In this document: one piece after another, positions 26,652 to 37,411 of the stretch
Layout of the letters: every line of letters begins with the position of its first letter
How positions within the stretch are numbered: position 1 is the stretch's first letter
NCBI RefSeq assembly: GCF_003958645.1
Contig: NZ_RXLO01000005.1
Span: 124,001-188,000, forward strand
DNA: 64,000 nucleotides
Direction: 5' to 3'
Origin: Chitinophaga rhizosphaerae
GTDB lineage: Bacteria > Bacteroidota > Bacteroidia > Chitinophagales > Chitinophagaceae
The notes under the pieces: generated by a model
Databases searched by the model: none
Told to the model about the DNA's origin: nothing
The model's input: only the letters and a program-made list of their open reading frames with translations
Translations under genes and position numbers: made by a program

Positions 26652-29600
26652 TTATTTTCTATTGATTATACTGTTTTCCTGGTTAAAAATATTGCGATAT
26701 TTCTTTATGTATTCGGATGGGCGCATCCCGAACAACGCTGAAAATTGCTCGCGGAAATATCTCGAATCACTAATGCCGACCTCAAAGGCGGCTTCCTTAA
26801 TACTGGTGCCATCCTTTAACATCAACTCGGCAGCCTTACGAAGCCGTATGGAGCGGATGAAGTTACTGACTGACATCCCGGAAATATATCTTACTTTTTT
26901 ATATAGGTTAGAGTGGCTCATGCCCATCTGTTTGGCCATAGTCTGGACGGTGAAGTCATCCCGGTCCAGATTGTTCTCTACTACCTTTATGCACCTTTCC
27001 AGGAAATCCTTGAATTCGGCCGGGACTTTTACGCTGTTTTTTTGAAGGGTGATGGTATCAAAAAAATAACGCCGCAGTTTGCTCCTGTTTTCGAGGATGT
27101 TATCGAGCCGGGCAACCAGCAGATTACGATCAAAAGGTTTGGCAATGTACTCATCGGCGCCGATCGCCATGCTTTTGAGCCGGGTTTCATCGGCTGTATT
27201 GGCAGTAAGCATCACGATAGGAATATGGCACAAAGCATCGTTTTCCTTGACTTGTCTGCACATGTCGAGGCCAGACATCACGGGCATGGAAATGTCCGTG
27301 ATTATAATGTCCGGTTGTTGCTCTTCCGCCAGAACGAGGCCGGCACTTCCATCACCTGCCTCGTAAACAATGAGCCGATGCTGAACGATAGACCTGATAT
27401 AAGCCCGGATGTCGGGGTCGTCATCTACGATCAATAGGGTCTTTTTTTCGGAGATGGCCACATGAGGAGGGTGGATGTCTGCCGCACTCGATTCTGGCAC
27501 CAGGGCCGGGCTTTCTAATTCCGCATGTAATTCGTCCAGCATCACAGATTTTGAAGTATGATCGTTCCCGTGGTTAATGCAGCATCCGTTCTTTTTCAAT
27601 GAAATGTGAAATGTAGTGCCCTCACCCGGGGTGCTGTTGTAGACGACCCGGCCGTTATGCTGTTCAATGAATTTTCTGGTGAGGTATAATCCAATGCCAA
27701 AACCACCCGCGGAGCCCTTACCGTTAGTTTTTACCTGGTAGAAGTTCTCAAAAAGCTTGTCCCCAACATCTGCTTCTATACCACAACCACTGTCGCTAAC
27801 GGTTATTTCCACCATTTTCCCGGTTTCAACTACGTTAAATCTGATCTTGCCGTTCTTTGGCGTAAATTTAACCGCATTGGATAAAACGTTGAACAACGCA
27901 ATTTCCATTTTTTCCCGGTCTATTTCCAATTGCAACGATTTGTTATCGAGAGAGAACTGATAGTCGATGTTTTTGTATTTCGCCTGTTGTAGGAAATAAC
28001 TGTACACTTCTTCACAAAGCTGATAGAAGTTCACGGCCGATAATTGCGGTTTGTCGAGACCGCTTTCGGCCTTACCTAACAATAATAATTGGTTGACCAG
28101 GCTGAGCAAACGACGGGCATTCCGGTGCACGGTATTCAATTCCTGAAGATCGCCCTGATCGTCCGTCTTACCCAACAATTCCTTAACGGGGCCGAGAATC
28201 AGGGTAAGGGGTGTTCTGAACTCATGGGAAATGCTTGTAAAAAATGAGAGGCGCTTTTCATGCAGTTCTTTTTCCTTTTGTATTTCGAGGTTGGCCAGCA
28301 ATATTTTATACCGGCTTTCGCGTTTGCCTGCGTTATACCTGAGAACAGCGATCAGCAATATAATGCCAAGACCAATGAACAGCATATGGGCCCACCAGGT
28401 TTTGTACCAGGGTGGCAAAATGACGATCTCCAGCAGTTGTCCGCTTTCCCCCCATTCGCCTTGCTGGTTGGTGGATTTGGCTTCGAAAAAGTAAGTACCC
28501 GGTGGAAGGCCCGCATAATTCACAGACCGTGCAGTTGGCGCAAAATTCCAGTCTTTATCCAGCCCTTTGAGGCGATACGCGTATCGGATCTTATCTGGCG
28601 TGGAATACTCCGGCTTTAGGAGGTCAAACGATATCACCGCCTCATCGTTTGGTATGGTTACTTTTTTGATACTCGTAGCATCTGCTGTGGAAACATACTT
28701 TGCGTCTTTGAACACAGGGGTATTGTTGATCCTGAGGCCTTCTATCTGAAGGGAGGTGCCTTGTGCCACCCTGGGCCGCAGGCTGATCTGCCCCGGATCA
28801 AACACATTAAACCCTTTCCTTCCTCCAAAAACAAACTCTCCGCTTTTCAGGATCAAAGCGGCGTTATAGTTGAACTGATTGCTCTGCAAGCCGTCTGACC
28901 GGGTGTAGTTAGTGAATTTTCGGCTGGATGGATTAAACCTGCTAATCCCGTTATACGTGCTTACCCAAAGTTCGCCATTGTCGTCTTCCAGGATATTAAG
29001 AATGGCGTTGCTGGGAAGGCCGTCCATATCTGTAAAACGGTGATAAGTATTGTTATTCCTGTCAAATTGCAACAGCCCGCCGTTCTCGGTACCGATCCAA
29101 AAACGGCCGGTCGTGTCTTCGTGGATGCTCCTTACCGGATGCCCAATGTAAATCGGGCTGATCGTTTTGTCTTGGCGGTCTACCTTGATGAGCGAGGTAA
29201 ACGTGCCCACCCAAAAATTACCCGAGTTGTCTTCTCCAAAACTCAATATGTTCGTGAGTCGACTGTCGAACAATTCAAACCGGTCCTTTTGCGGATTATA
29301 CCAATAAAGTGCACCATTATTGCATGCACTCACCCATATCTTCCCAAACTTATCCTCGTAAATCATCCATGCAAATCGGTCATTTTCCCTTGTTTTCGGA
29401 TTAAAAAGCGCATAATGAACGAAACGGCCGGTTCTGCGGTTATACCTGTTGACACCACCTCCCCAGGTACTACACCAGATATTGTTAAAACGGTCCATTT
29501 TGATGTTGGTGACAAAGTTGCTGCCGGGCGAATTGCCCATGTCCTGGTTGCCAGCAATGGTTGTAAAACGGCTCCTTTTCCTGTCCCATTTTCGTATCCC

Positions 29601-30749
29601 TCCTCCATCGGTCCCCACCCAGAGGTTCCTGTCTTCATCTTCACAAAACGATAAAATAAAATCAACGTTGGGGTTTGTGTTTTTATCTGTATGGTGTGAA
29701 TATAATTGAAACGACAATTTATTGGGGTCGATCACCACCATTCCACCTCCAACTGTCCCGATCCATTTCCTGTTTTCACGATCTTCAAATATTGAATGAA
29801 CGGCAGCGTTGGTGAGCAGCGGGTTCTTCTCGTTAGACAAATATCTTTTCATGATATGCGCACCCTGGTCTACGGTAAAAACACCGTTCCCATCTGTGCC
29901 AATCCATAATGTATTGTTATGGTCCAGGGTCAGGTGATTGATCTTGTGGCCGGGCAGCAATTTTTTAATGATCCTCTTTTTTGATATGGAATAATGATAT
30001 AGCCCGTTGTCTGCAGCTATCCACAGATCGTTTAACCTGCCACCTGTCAAATAAATTCCATGCTTGATAGCCGGGTAGCATACTTCCAGCCCTTTCTTGG
30101 ACCTGTCAAACCGGCAAAGGCCAACTCCTCTTACCAACACCCAAATATTCGCTTGCGTGTCAACACTCAGGGAGGCGGCATTATAGCCGAATATTGCTTT
30201 ACCATCGTGAAACAAGGGGACCGACACGGCAAACTCCTGCGTTTTTCCATAAACTAGCATTCCTTCTTTTTCGGAGGCGATGAGCATTTCTTGGCCAGGG
30301 ACTTCCTTTATGCAATAGACATTCCCTTCCAATAAGTGCATTTTTTGACTTACCGGATCTCTGAAGTGTATCGAACTAAAGCGGGAATTCATCATGTCGA
30401 ATTGGCTCGCCCCGTTAATGGTACCTATCCATAGACGACGGCTCCGGTCCTGTGTAATGCAATTGATTCGGTTGTTTACAAGAGAATTGTCGTTGGTAAG
30501 GCTGCTGCGATAGGAGGTGAATTTATAGCCGTCGTAGCGGTTGAGCCCATCGTAGGTCCCCATCCACATCAACCCTTTATCATCTTGAAAGAAGCTGGTT
30601 ACTTCATTATTGGATAGCCCCATGACAACATCGAAGCCGGAATGCGTTCGGCTTTGGCCACAGACCCGGGAATAGCATCCCAATATGGCTACAGCTATTA
30701 AAACAAAAGGCAAGTTCCGGGAAAGGCGGAATTCCGGCCGTTGGCCCAT
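26652..30749 (-). CDS. Hybrid two-component system sensor/AraC regulator (HTCS)
   Basis: About 1365 residues spanning the inner membrane. A signal or anchor segment (LPFVLIAVAILGCYSRVCG) is followed by a periplasmic two-propeller sensor (about 35-680) with repeats such as GTYDGLNRYD, WIGTDGNGV and WVGTDGGGI. Next are a Y_Y_Y domain (about 690-755), one transmembrane helix near 785, HisKA with SHEFRTP near 840, HATPase with DSGCGIE near 988, a receiver with DDDPDIR and the phospho-acceptor in ITDISMP near 1153, and an AraC DNA-binding domain (about 1260-1350). It should sense a beta-glucan oligomer and activate the adjacent susC-susD-GH16 operon. Start ATG 30749 fits the signal segment; 30827 is in-frame but less likely. 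Confidence 0.95.
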   Translation of the reverse strand: MGQRPEFRLSRNLPFVLIAVAILGCYSRVCGQSRTHSGFDVVMGLSNNEVTSFFQDDKGLMWMGTYDGLNRYDGYKFTSYRSSLTNDNSLVNNRINCITQDRSRRLWIGTINGASQFDMMNSRFSSIHFRDPVSQKMHLLEGNVYCIKEVPGQEMLIASEKEGMLVYGKTQEFAVSVPLFHDGKAIFGYNAASLSVDTQANIWVLVRGVGLCRFDRSKKGLEVCYPAIKHGIYLTGGRLNDLWIAADNGLYHYSISKKRIIKKLLPGHKINHLTLDHNNTLWIGTDGNGVFTVDQGAHIMKRYLSNEKNPLLTNAAVHSIFEDRENRKWIGTVGGGMVVIDPNKLSFQLYSHHTDKNTNPNVDFILSFCEDEDRNLWVGTDGGGIRKWDRKRSRFTTIAGNQDMGNSPGSNFVTNIKMDRFNNIWCSTWGGGVNRYNRRTGRFVHYALFNPKTRENDRFAWMIYEDKFGKIWVSACNNGALYWYNPQKDRFELFDSRLTNILSFGEDNSGNFWVGTFTSLIKVDRQDKTISPIYIGHPVRSIHEDTTGRFWIGTENGGLLQFDRNNNTYHRFTDMDGLPSNAILNILEDDNGELWVSTYNGISRFNPSSRKFTNYTRSDGLQSNQFNYNAALILKSGEFVFGGRKGFNVFDPGQISLRPRVAQGTSLQIEGLRINNTPVFKDAKYVSTADATSIKKVTIPNDEAVISFDLLKPEYSTPDKIRYAYRLKGLDKDWNFAPTARSVNYAGLPPGTYFFEAKSTNQQGEWGESGQLLEIVILPPWYKTWWAHMLFIGLGIILLIAVLRYNAGKRESRYKILLANLEIQKEKELHEKRLSFFTSISHEFRTPLTLILGPVKELLGKTDDQGDLQELNTVHRNARRLLSLVNQLLLLGKAESGLDKPQLSAVNFYQLCEEVYSYFLQQAKYKNIDYQFSLDNKSLQLEIDREKMEIALFNVLSNAVKFTPKNGKIRFNVVETGKMVEITVSDSGCGIEADVGDKLFENFYQVKTNGKGSAGGFGIGLYLTRKFIEQHNGRVVYNSTPGEGTTFHISLKKNGCCINHGNDHTSKSVMLDELHAELESPALVPESSAADIHPPHVAISEKKTLLIVDDDPDIRAYIRSIVQHRLIVYEAGDGSAGLVLAEEQQPDIIITDISMPVMSGLDMCRQVKENDALCHIPIVMLTANTADETRLKSMAIGADEYIAKPFDRNLLVARLDNILENRSKLRRYFFDTITLQKNSVKVPAEFKDFLERCIKVVENNLDRDDFTVQTMAKQMGMSHSNLYKKVRYISGMSVSNFIRSIRLRKAAELMLKDGTSIKEAAFEVGISDSRYFREQFSALFGMRPSEYIKKYRNIFNQENSIINRK

Positions 30750-31200
30750 TCGAAATCCTTGAATTGTTTCCAATAGATAGATACTTTGTCGATCAAGAAA
30801 TATTCTCCGGAGCAAATGGCCCGGCAATTAGATTTTCCCAGCCGATAAGCAGCTGCACATTCTAGCCAAGAGGTTTTGGGGCGGTCAGGGAAACCGAATT
30901 TGGAATATCCGAAGGATAATACGTAAACTCATCATACATACAACAAAAAATAACTTATAGAAATTGTCGCGCCTATCCTGTTGGATCTTGGAGGAAATTA
31001 GCAAAAATTGGCCAATATTCATAATCTAACAAAATGGTAGTGCTGCTGCCAATGAAAAGTGTTAATGGCACCGACTAGGCAGATGATTTTAGTTTGGAGA
31101 AACCGTAATGATTTTTTGAAGATGAAAAGCACGCAGGCCGGATGTATTGACGGTTTTGAATTGTTTCAAAGATCGGCTGATAAAGAATCCGCTGTTTTCA

Positions 31201-31440
31201 TTATTTTGTGTAAACAGCGTCCGTGATCACCGCCGCGACATCAGCCGGCGACACCCAGGGTTCCTTCACATTGCCACCATAATTGGACACGATCATGCCC
31301 TGCGACCTGATCTGGGGGATGGCCGCCAACAGGTTGATGTAAAAGCTCACCGGGCGGATGAATTTGATCGCCACACCGGCCGGCAACTGCCGCAGGATGG
31401 TTTCCACCTGGTGATGGAAGCGGATGATGCCATTACGATA
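31201..31440 (-). pseudogene. Fragment of an NmrA/NAD(P)H-binding oxidoreductase gene
   Basis: About 80 codons on the minus strand read IIRFHHQVETILRQLPAG and continue through IKFIRPVSFYINLLAAIPQ to EPWVSPADVAAVI before diverging to a stop. They match the middle of the intact protein at 62261-63181 at nearly nine of ten positions. The N-terminal Rossmann part and the C-terminal third are missing. It is therefore a remnant of a paralogous copy. The surrounding 30750-32306 region has no intact gene that I can support. It contains other short open frames of no recognised family and a small hairpin near 31780-31802. Confidence 0.85.
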
Positions 31441-32306
31441 CTGAATCGGCCGTTATCATTTCACCTTTCCGGGTAGCGGCCTGCATAGCATGGTCCCGCA
31501 AAGCCTCCAGCGGCAAAAATCCCCATCTCCGGCACCAAAGACACTTTGCTGAAAGTGCAGACGCTGTTCTTTCCGCTGCAATTCGTCGGAGATACCACGC
31601 AGGCTTTTAAAGGCATGATGAAGGACATAAAAGTCTGGAACAGTGCCGATAAGGTAAACCAGTGCCTGCCTATCCATGTGATTTTATGGTTCAGATTTTC
31701 ACCGGCGGGGAATGGATTGCCGGAACGGTGCTTCCTTGCGCGTTCCGGCGCAGGAAGGAATTGGGCCCCGAATCGTGCCGTACTATGGAAAGTACGGTTC
31801 GAGGGACAGCTGCAAAAAAAGCATAGGTTATAGTAAAAAAAGCAGTTGTATACCCGTTGATATTTTCGGACTTTTATTGTGAGATTCTGACGTTATGTGT
31901 AGTTCGGCTTTAGGGTATATTTTAAAGATCGGAAAGTGTAAAAACTAATTTTATCAAATCTAAATTGTGAAACAGCCGGCCGTACTCTTATTTACGGCAG
32001 GTGCGATGTTCGCCGGTTTCCGGCGATAGGGATTTGATCCCGGCAAGGTCCAAATGAAGATGTGAACAGGTTATTCCACACTGACTCCGCCCGCCAGTAC
32101 GGGTAAAGGGAATGTTTTGTACATGAGACAATAAAAATTAAGACAGTGAACTTCCGGCCGTAAGGGAATGGCCACAAGGCTGGTTAACGATACCGGTCGG
32201 GATATCTTTTGCATAAACGGCCCAGGGCGGCCACGATTCATCCACGAACAAACAAAATAGCCCGGATTGTAGAAAGTTTTATTCATTATCAAAAACACAG
32301 CAAAGT

Positions 32307-35300
32307 ATGAAGCAGATTTACAGTGATTGCCATGCGCAATCCCTTGAAGGTATTCAGCCCCAGCAGGATGGATGCCGCACGGGAACGCTGATCATCCCGA
32401 ATGGTCGCGGGCATGGGGATGACATTCGCCGAATTTTTCGTGCTGGCAAACTGGTTTGCATTTTAGCGGCATCGCTGGCCCTCCAGGTTGTACCGGGCCC
32501 AACGGCAGCAGCAAGGGCGGTAGCTGGCAGCTATCAGCCGAATTCCATAAAGCCCGCGCCTCCATTTACGATCGCAGGTGTCGTGAAAGACGAAAGCGGC
32601 AACGCGATCCCGGGGGTAACGGTTACGGTCAAGGGAACACGTACCGGCACCGTGACGGATGGCGAAGGCAGGTTCAGTATATCGATCCCCGAAGGTTCCT
32701 CCGGCGTGCTGGTATTTACGCACGTCAGCTTCGAGCCCCAGGAACGCAAGGTGAAGCAGGGAGAAGCTGTCACCATCGTCTTAAAAGCGGGATCGCTGAT
32801 CGAGAATGAAGTGGTAGTAGTGGGATATGGCACCCAGAAACGGGCGAAAATGACATCCGCCGTGTCGTCTGTCAGCGGCAAAGATGTGGAACTGATTCCG
32901 GCCACCAATCTCTCCAACGTATTGGCCGGCCGCATGTCCGGCACCTTCATCCGCTCTTCTACAGGTACACCGGGTATCGGATCGGCAGTGAAAGTGCGCG
33001 TGAGCTCGTCTTTCAGCAACTCCGCGGTAGAACCGATATATGTGATCGACGGTGTGGTGCGCGACAGGGTCAGCTTCAACGCCATCGACCCTAACGAAGT
33101 GGCCGATATTACCGTGCTGAAGGATGCCGCTTCTGCGGCCATTTATGGCTCCCGGTCTTCCAACGGCGCCATCCTCGTTACTACGAAAAAAGGTAAAAGC
33201 GGAAGGGCGGCGATAGATTTCAACGCTACCTACAATACACTGCGCACAGGCGCCCTGCCGGAATATATGCCGGTGAAAGACGGCCTCAAACTGAGCCAGG
33301 CCGTAAACGGAGGGTTGAGCGATGAAGAAATAGACTGGGTAATGAAAAACAACCCGAACGGCGACAATTACTATAAAGCCGCGTATTCCAATCCCTCCAG
33401 CCAGCGTTACGCCCTCAGCGCATCCGGCGGATCCGATAAGTTACGGGCGTATATCGGCGGTTCCTACATCAAGGAAGACGGCTTCCTGCCGCAGGTTTGG
33501 TACAAAAAATTCAACCTGAGGGGTAATATAGAGGCTAACCTGGTCAAAAACCTCACGCTGGGCCTGAACCTGAGCACCAACTATGGCACCCGCAACCGGT
33601 TCAACTTCACGTACGACTATGGTTCCGACGACCTGAACAACCTCTGGGGCAAGCTGCTGTATTGGGACGTGTTCGCTTCCCCGTACATCAACGGGAAACC
33701 GAATAACCCCGGATGGCTGGGCAACCCCGTGGAAATGATGCGCAACGGCGGCTACTGGAGAAATACCAACCAGCAAATAGACGCATTGCTGACGGCGGAA
33801 TACAAAATCCCGGCGGTAGAAGGCCTGAGCATCCGCGGCGCTTACAGCAAGAACTTCAACAACAGCTATACCAAAACTTTCGCGAAGAAACAGGACCTGT
33901 ACAACTTCAAGAAAACAGGGCCCAATAGCCTCATCTATACGGATGAAATAATCGGTATGGTGAAAAGCGGCGATCCCGGCAGCGAATACCTCGGGAATTT
34001 CTACTCCAAGAACAACAGCTATCAGCTGAACGGGCAAATCAGTTACGACCGTACCTTCGGCATGCATACCATTGGGGCGACGGCCGTATACGAGCAATTC
34101 GAGCAGTACGACAATTCCTTCAATATCAACCGGAACAACTTTCCGCTCATTGCCGTAGACCAGTTCCTGTATACTAGCGGTAACAATGCCGACTGGAGCA
34201 CGGGCGGCAGTGAAAGCGAAGCCGGCAGGATGTCTTACATCGGAAGGCTGAATTATGACTACGGCGGGAAATATCTCTTCAACGCATCCGTGCGGAGGGA
34301 CGGTTCCACGAACTTCGCGCCAGACAGGCGCTGGGGCTGGTTCCCATCCATTTCCGCAGGCTGGGTGATCTCCCGGGAAGACTTCTTCAGCGGTTCAAAA
34401 ATCGGCCAGGCCATCGACTTCCTCAAGATCCGCGGTTCGTTCGCGACCACGGGTAACGACGTGCTCGATAAAGACGACGCCAACAGCCGGTGGAGATGGC
34501 GGGAACAATACATCATCGGCGGCTCGTATTTCATGGGGGCCAACGGAGTATCCGCACCCCGCCTCCGTTATGGCGGTACCCCCAACGCCGGGCTTACCTG
34601 GGAAAAATCCAAATCCTTCGGCGTAGGCCTCGATGCAACCGCCTTCAAAAACCTCCGTTTCACCTTCGATTACTGGAAACGTAATTCCTACGACATCCTC
34701 GGCTCCCGCATCCTGGCCATCCCGACGGAGTTCGGCGCATCGCTGCCTCCCGAAAACTACGGCAAAGTGAGCTCGAACGGGGTGGAAATCGAACTGGGCT
34801 ATGGCAACACCATCAGCAAGAACTTCAGCTACAACGTGAAAGGCATATTCACCTATGCGAGAAACAAGGTGATCAAAAGAGACGTAGCGGTGAACGCCCA
34901 GTATTATCAGGATCCCAATGGTAAAACCACCTCCTACGGCGTGGGTTACCAGGCACTGGGCATCATCCGCACCCAGGCAGACCTCGACAAGCTGCCGGCC
35001 GGTTTCCTCATCAACGGCATTGCGCCCGCGCTCGGCGATATGCTGTTCGCTGACCTCAGCGGCCCGGAAGGCAAACCAGACAATGTTGTCAACAGCTACG
35101 ACCAGATGGTACTCGGGAATTATTTCGGGGCTGATAATGCGCCGATTTCCTACGGCCTGAACATTTCCCTGTCTTACAAAGGCTTTACGGTGGAAACCCT
35201 GCTTTCCGGACTCACCGGGTACAAGATCAGCTATAACGACGCCTGGGGCAGAAACTTCGGCGGCGGCGGCAAAGTGCCCAAATACCACGCAGATTCCTGG

Positions 35301-35612
35301 ACACCGGAGAACCCGAATGGTTCCACGCCCAAAATCTATCCCTGGGGCGACCCGCACTCCGCCGGTTATACCTGGACCTCTACCTTCAATGTATACGACG
35401 GCGGCTTCCTGCGCATGAAGTACCTCAACCTGAATTACAGGCTCCCCGACGCGCTGCTGCGCAAATTGACGATCAGGGACGCAAGGATCTTTGTAGCAGG
35501 CACCAACCTGTTCAACATCACGAAGTTCAAGCTGTATGATCCCGAAATATCCCAGTTCATGAGCTACCCGGTTATGAAAACTTACACCGTAGGCATCAGC
35601 ATGGGCCTGTAA
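32307..35612 (+). CDS. susC: SusC/RagA-family TonB-dependent outer-membrane receptor
   Basis: A 1101-residue receptor. The export segment is set back at about residues 45-70 (LVCILAASLALQVVPGP), giving an unusually long polar N terminus of about 45 residues, so a later start is possible. A carboxypeptidase-like domain follows (VVKDESGNAIPGVTVTVKGT), then VVVVGYGTQKRAKMTSAV, plug and barrel ending VGISMGL. The gene is visibly more GC-rich than the two other susC genes here. Pairs with SusD 31 bp downstream. No linked sigma/anti-sigma pair or hybrid regulator is seen. Confidence 0.95.
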   Translation: MKQIYSDCHAQSLEGIQPQQDGCRTGTLIIPNGRGHGDDIRRIFRAGKLVCILAASLALQVVPGPTAAARAVAGSYQPNSIKPAPPFTIAGVVKDESGNAIPGVTVTVKGTRTGTVTDGEGRFSISIPEGSSGVLVFTHVSFEPQERKVKQGEAVTIVLKAGSLIENEVVVVGYGTQKRAKMTSAVSSVSGKDVELIPATNLSNVLAGRMSGTFIRSSTGTPGIGSAVKVRVSSSFSNSAVEPIYVIDGVVRDRVSFNAIDPNEVADITVLKDAASAAIYGSRSSNGAILVTTKKGKSGRAAIDFNATYNTLRTGALPEYMPVKDGLKLSQAVNGGLSDEEIDWVMKNNPNGDNYYKAAYSNPSSQRYALSASGGSDKLRAYIGGSYIKEDGFLPQVWYKKFNLRGNIEANLVKNLTLGLNLSTNYGTRNRFNFTYDYGSDDLNNLWGKLLYWDVFASPYINGKPNNPGWLGNPVEMMRNGGYWRNTNQQIDALLTAEYKIPAVEGLSIRGAYSKNFNNSYTKTFAKKQDLYNFKKTGPNSLIYTDEIIGMVKSGDPGSEYLGNFYSKNNSYQLNGQISYDRTFGMHTIGATAVYEQFEQYDNSFNINRNNFPLIAVDQFLYTSGNNADWSTGGSESEAGRMSYIGRLNYDYGGKYLFNASVRRDGSTNFAPDRRWGWFPSISAGWVISREDFFSGSKIGQAIDFLKIRGSFATTGNDVLDKDDANSRWRWREQYIIGGSYFMGANGVSAPRLRYGGTPNAGLTWEKSKSFGVGLDATAFKNLRFTFDYWKRNSYDILGSRILAIPTEFGASLPPENYGKVSSNGVEIELGYGNTISKNFSYNVKGIFTYARNKVIKRDVAVNAQYYQDPNGKTTSYGVGYQALGIIRTQADLDKLPAGFLINGIAPALGDMLFADLSGPEGKPDNVVNSYDQMVLGNYFGADNAPISYGLNISLSYKGFTVETLLSGLTGYKISYNDAWGRNFGGGGKVPKYHADSWTPENPNGSTPKIYPWGDPHSAGYTWTSTFNVYDGGFLRMKYLNLNYRLPDALLRKLTIRDARIFVAGTNLFNITKFKLYDPEISQFMSYPVMKTYTVGISMGL

Positions 35613-35642
35613 CAAAGCGTTCTTACTTTCAAAATCAAGATC

Positions 35643-37385
35643 ATGAAGCATAAGTTAAACATATCGATACTCTTCCTTACCACCGCTTTGATATCCGGAG
35701 GCTGCAACAAGGTGCTGGACAAAAATAACCTGTCTGCAGTAGGCCCCGACCAGGTGTGGACGGATGTCAACATGGCCAACGCCTATCTCAACCAGGTGTA
35801 CAGCGACAACATGCCCGGCAATCCCAGTGGCAGCGCCAACGGTACAGACGAGGGCGTGCCTTACCAGAAGCAGACAGACAGCTGGATGAGGGGAACGGCC
35901 ACCTTTGATTCCAGGAGCTCCTTCGGCACTTACAACAGCGTCCGCAACATCAACATCCTCCTGGAAAAGATCTCACAAGCGTCTTTCGCCGAAACAGAGA
36001 AAAACAAGATCAAAGGCCAGGCGCTTTTCTGGAGGGCCTGGGCATATCACAGAATGGTGAGCGATCATGGCGGCGTACCGCTGATCCTCGAAGCACAGCA
36101 ACCCACTTCCGACCTCACGCAACTCCAGAAACCGCGTAACAAAACGTCGGAATGCGTAACGCAGATCCTCAAGGACCTCGACGAGGCTATCGCCCTTTTG
36201 CCCGACGCGTTTACGGATGCCGACTACGGCAGGGTAGATAAAGGCGTGGCCATGGCCTTCAAAGGCAGGGTACTGCTTTTCTACGCCAGCCCCCTGTTTA
36301 ACGGCCTGGGCGGCGTAGCCAGCTGGACGAAAGCTTTCAACGCCAACAAGGCGGCCAAAGAATTCCTGGATGCCCGCGGGAAAGGATTGTATAGCCCCTT
36401 CAGCAAGATATGGGACGATGAGATGAACAAGGAAGTAGTAATGGTCCGGCGCTTCAATTATCCGCAGGCCACTTACTTCCAGGGCGGATTGATGCCCCTG
36501 AACTGGTCGAAGGATGATGTGGGGTACGACCGTCCGTCGCTGGAACTGGTGAATGCTTTCCCGATGAAAGACGGATCTGCATGGGAAGCGCAGGCCAGAA
36601 GCTACGATACGCTCTTCCGTAACCGCGACGACCGTTTCTACGCCAACATTTATTATAACGGCGCGCCCAATCAATACCTGAAAGGTATGCGCGACGACAA
36701 ATCTTTCCTTTGGACGTATTTCACTTCCATTTCGAACTACAACGGCGCCACCGGCCTCGAAGGCGCGCATAACCAGGTAACGTCTGACCCGCTGTGGTCC
36801 AACTCCAGCTTCTACCGCATCAAGGCGATCGACAAGAATATCGACAAGGGAACAGTGTATAATGCAGCTGTGGACTGGATCGAGATCCGCTACGCGGAAG
36901 TGCTGATGAACTACGGTGAATGCGCCAATGAAACGGGTAATACCGCTGCGGCCGTGGATGTGTTGAAACAGATCAGGGCAAGGGCCGGCGTAATGCCGGG
37001 CGGAGCCGGCAACTACGGCATCACGGCGGCAACGCAGGCAGACATCAGGGCGGCGTATCAAAAGGAGCGTTTCGTGGAATTCAGCTTCGAAGGCAAACGC
37101 ATGAGCGATCTTCGCCGCTGGAAAATGTTCGGATACCTGAGAAGCCTTCCGCAACGGCATGGCATCGCCGTGCTGCTGAAACCCGGTCAAGCCGATGTTT
37201 CCCCCATGTCTGACATCAACACCGTGTGGGACAGGTTTACTTCCACCGTGATCACGACAGATGCGGTTGATATTGCGATCAAAGACCAGTATTACATTTA
37301 CGGTATTCCGAAATCCATCCTCGATAAAAATCCGTTGTTGAAACAGAACAACAACTGGGGTGGCGATTTCGATCCGCTGCAATAA
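35643..37385 (+). CDS. susD: SusD/RagB-family surface glycan-binding lipoprotein
   Basis: A 580-residue lipoprotein with lipobox TTALISGGCNKVLDK. TPR-like core and C-terminal SusD signature (YQKERFVEFSFEGKRMSDLR then RW), ending NNNWGGDFDPLQ. Partner of the SusC at 32307. Followed by a strong terminator. The ligand is unknown because no glycoside hydrolase is adjacent. Confidence 0.95.
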   Translation: MKHKLNISILFLTTALISGGCNKVLDKNNLSAVGPDQVWTDVNMANAYLNQVYSDNMPGNPSGSANGTDEGVPYQKQTDSWMRGTATFDSRSSFGTYNSVRNINILLEKISQASFAETEKNKIKGQALFWRAWAYHRMVSDHGGVPLILEAQQPTSDLTQLQKPRNKTSECVTQILKDLDEAIALLPDAFTDADYGRVDKGVAMAFKGRVLLFYASPLFNGLGGVASWTKAFNANKAAKEFLDARGKGLYSPFSKIWDDEMNKEVVMVRRFNYPQATYFQGGLMPLNWSKDDVGYDRPSLELVNAFPMKDGSAWEAQARSYDTLFRNRDDRFYANIYYNGAPNQYLKGMRDDKSFLWTYFTSISNYNGATGLEGAHNQVTSDPLWSNSSFYRIKAIDKNIDKGTVYNAAVDWIEIRYAEVLMNYGECANETGNTAAAVDVLKQIRARAGVMPGGAGNYGITAATQADIRAAYQKERFVEFSFEGKRMSDLRRWKMFGYLRSLPQRHGIAVLLKPGQADVSPMSDINTVWDRFTSTVITTDAVDIAIKDQYYIYGIPKSILDKNPLLKQNNNWGGDFDPLQ

Positions 37386-37411
37386 TTGGCGTCACACAAA
37401 AGATCAATACA

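Noticed and set aside
31147..31476. A 109-codon plus-strand frame in the debris region.
   Set aside because: It is the reverse strand of the NmrA-type remnant, whose protein similarity is on the minus strand.
34395..35651. A 418-codon open frame on the minus strand across susC.
   Set aside because: It lies wholly antisense to a well-supported SusC frame in GC-rich DNA and shows no family motifs; long antisense frames are expected from the codon bias here.
35973..37382. A 469-codon open frame on the minus strand across susD.
   Set aside because: Antisense to a clear SusD gene, no recognisable domain, same codon-bias explanation.
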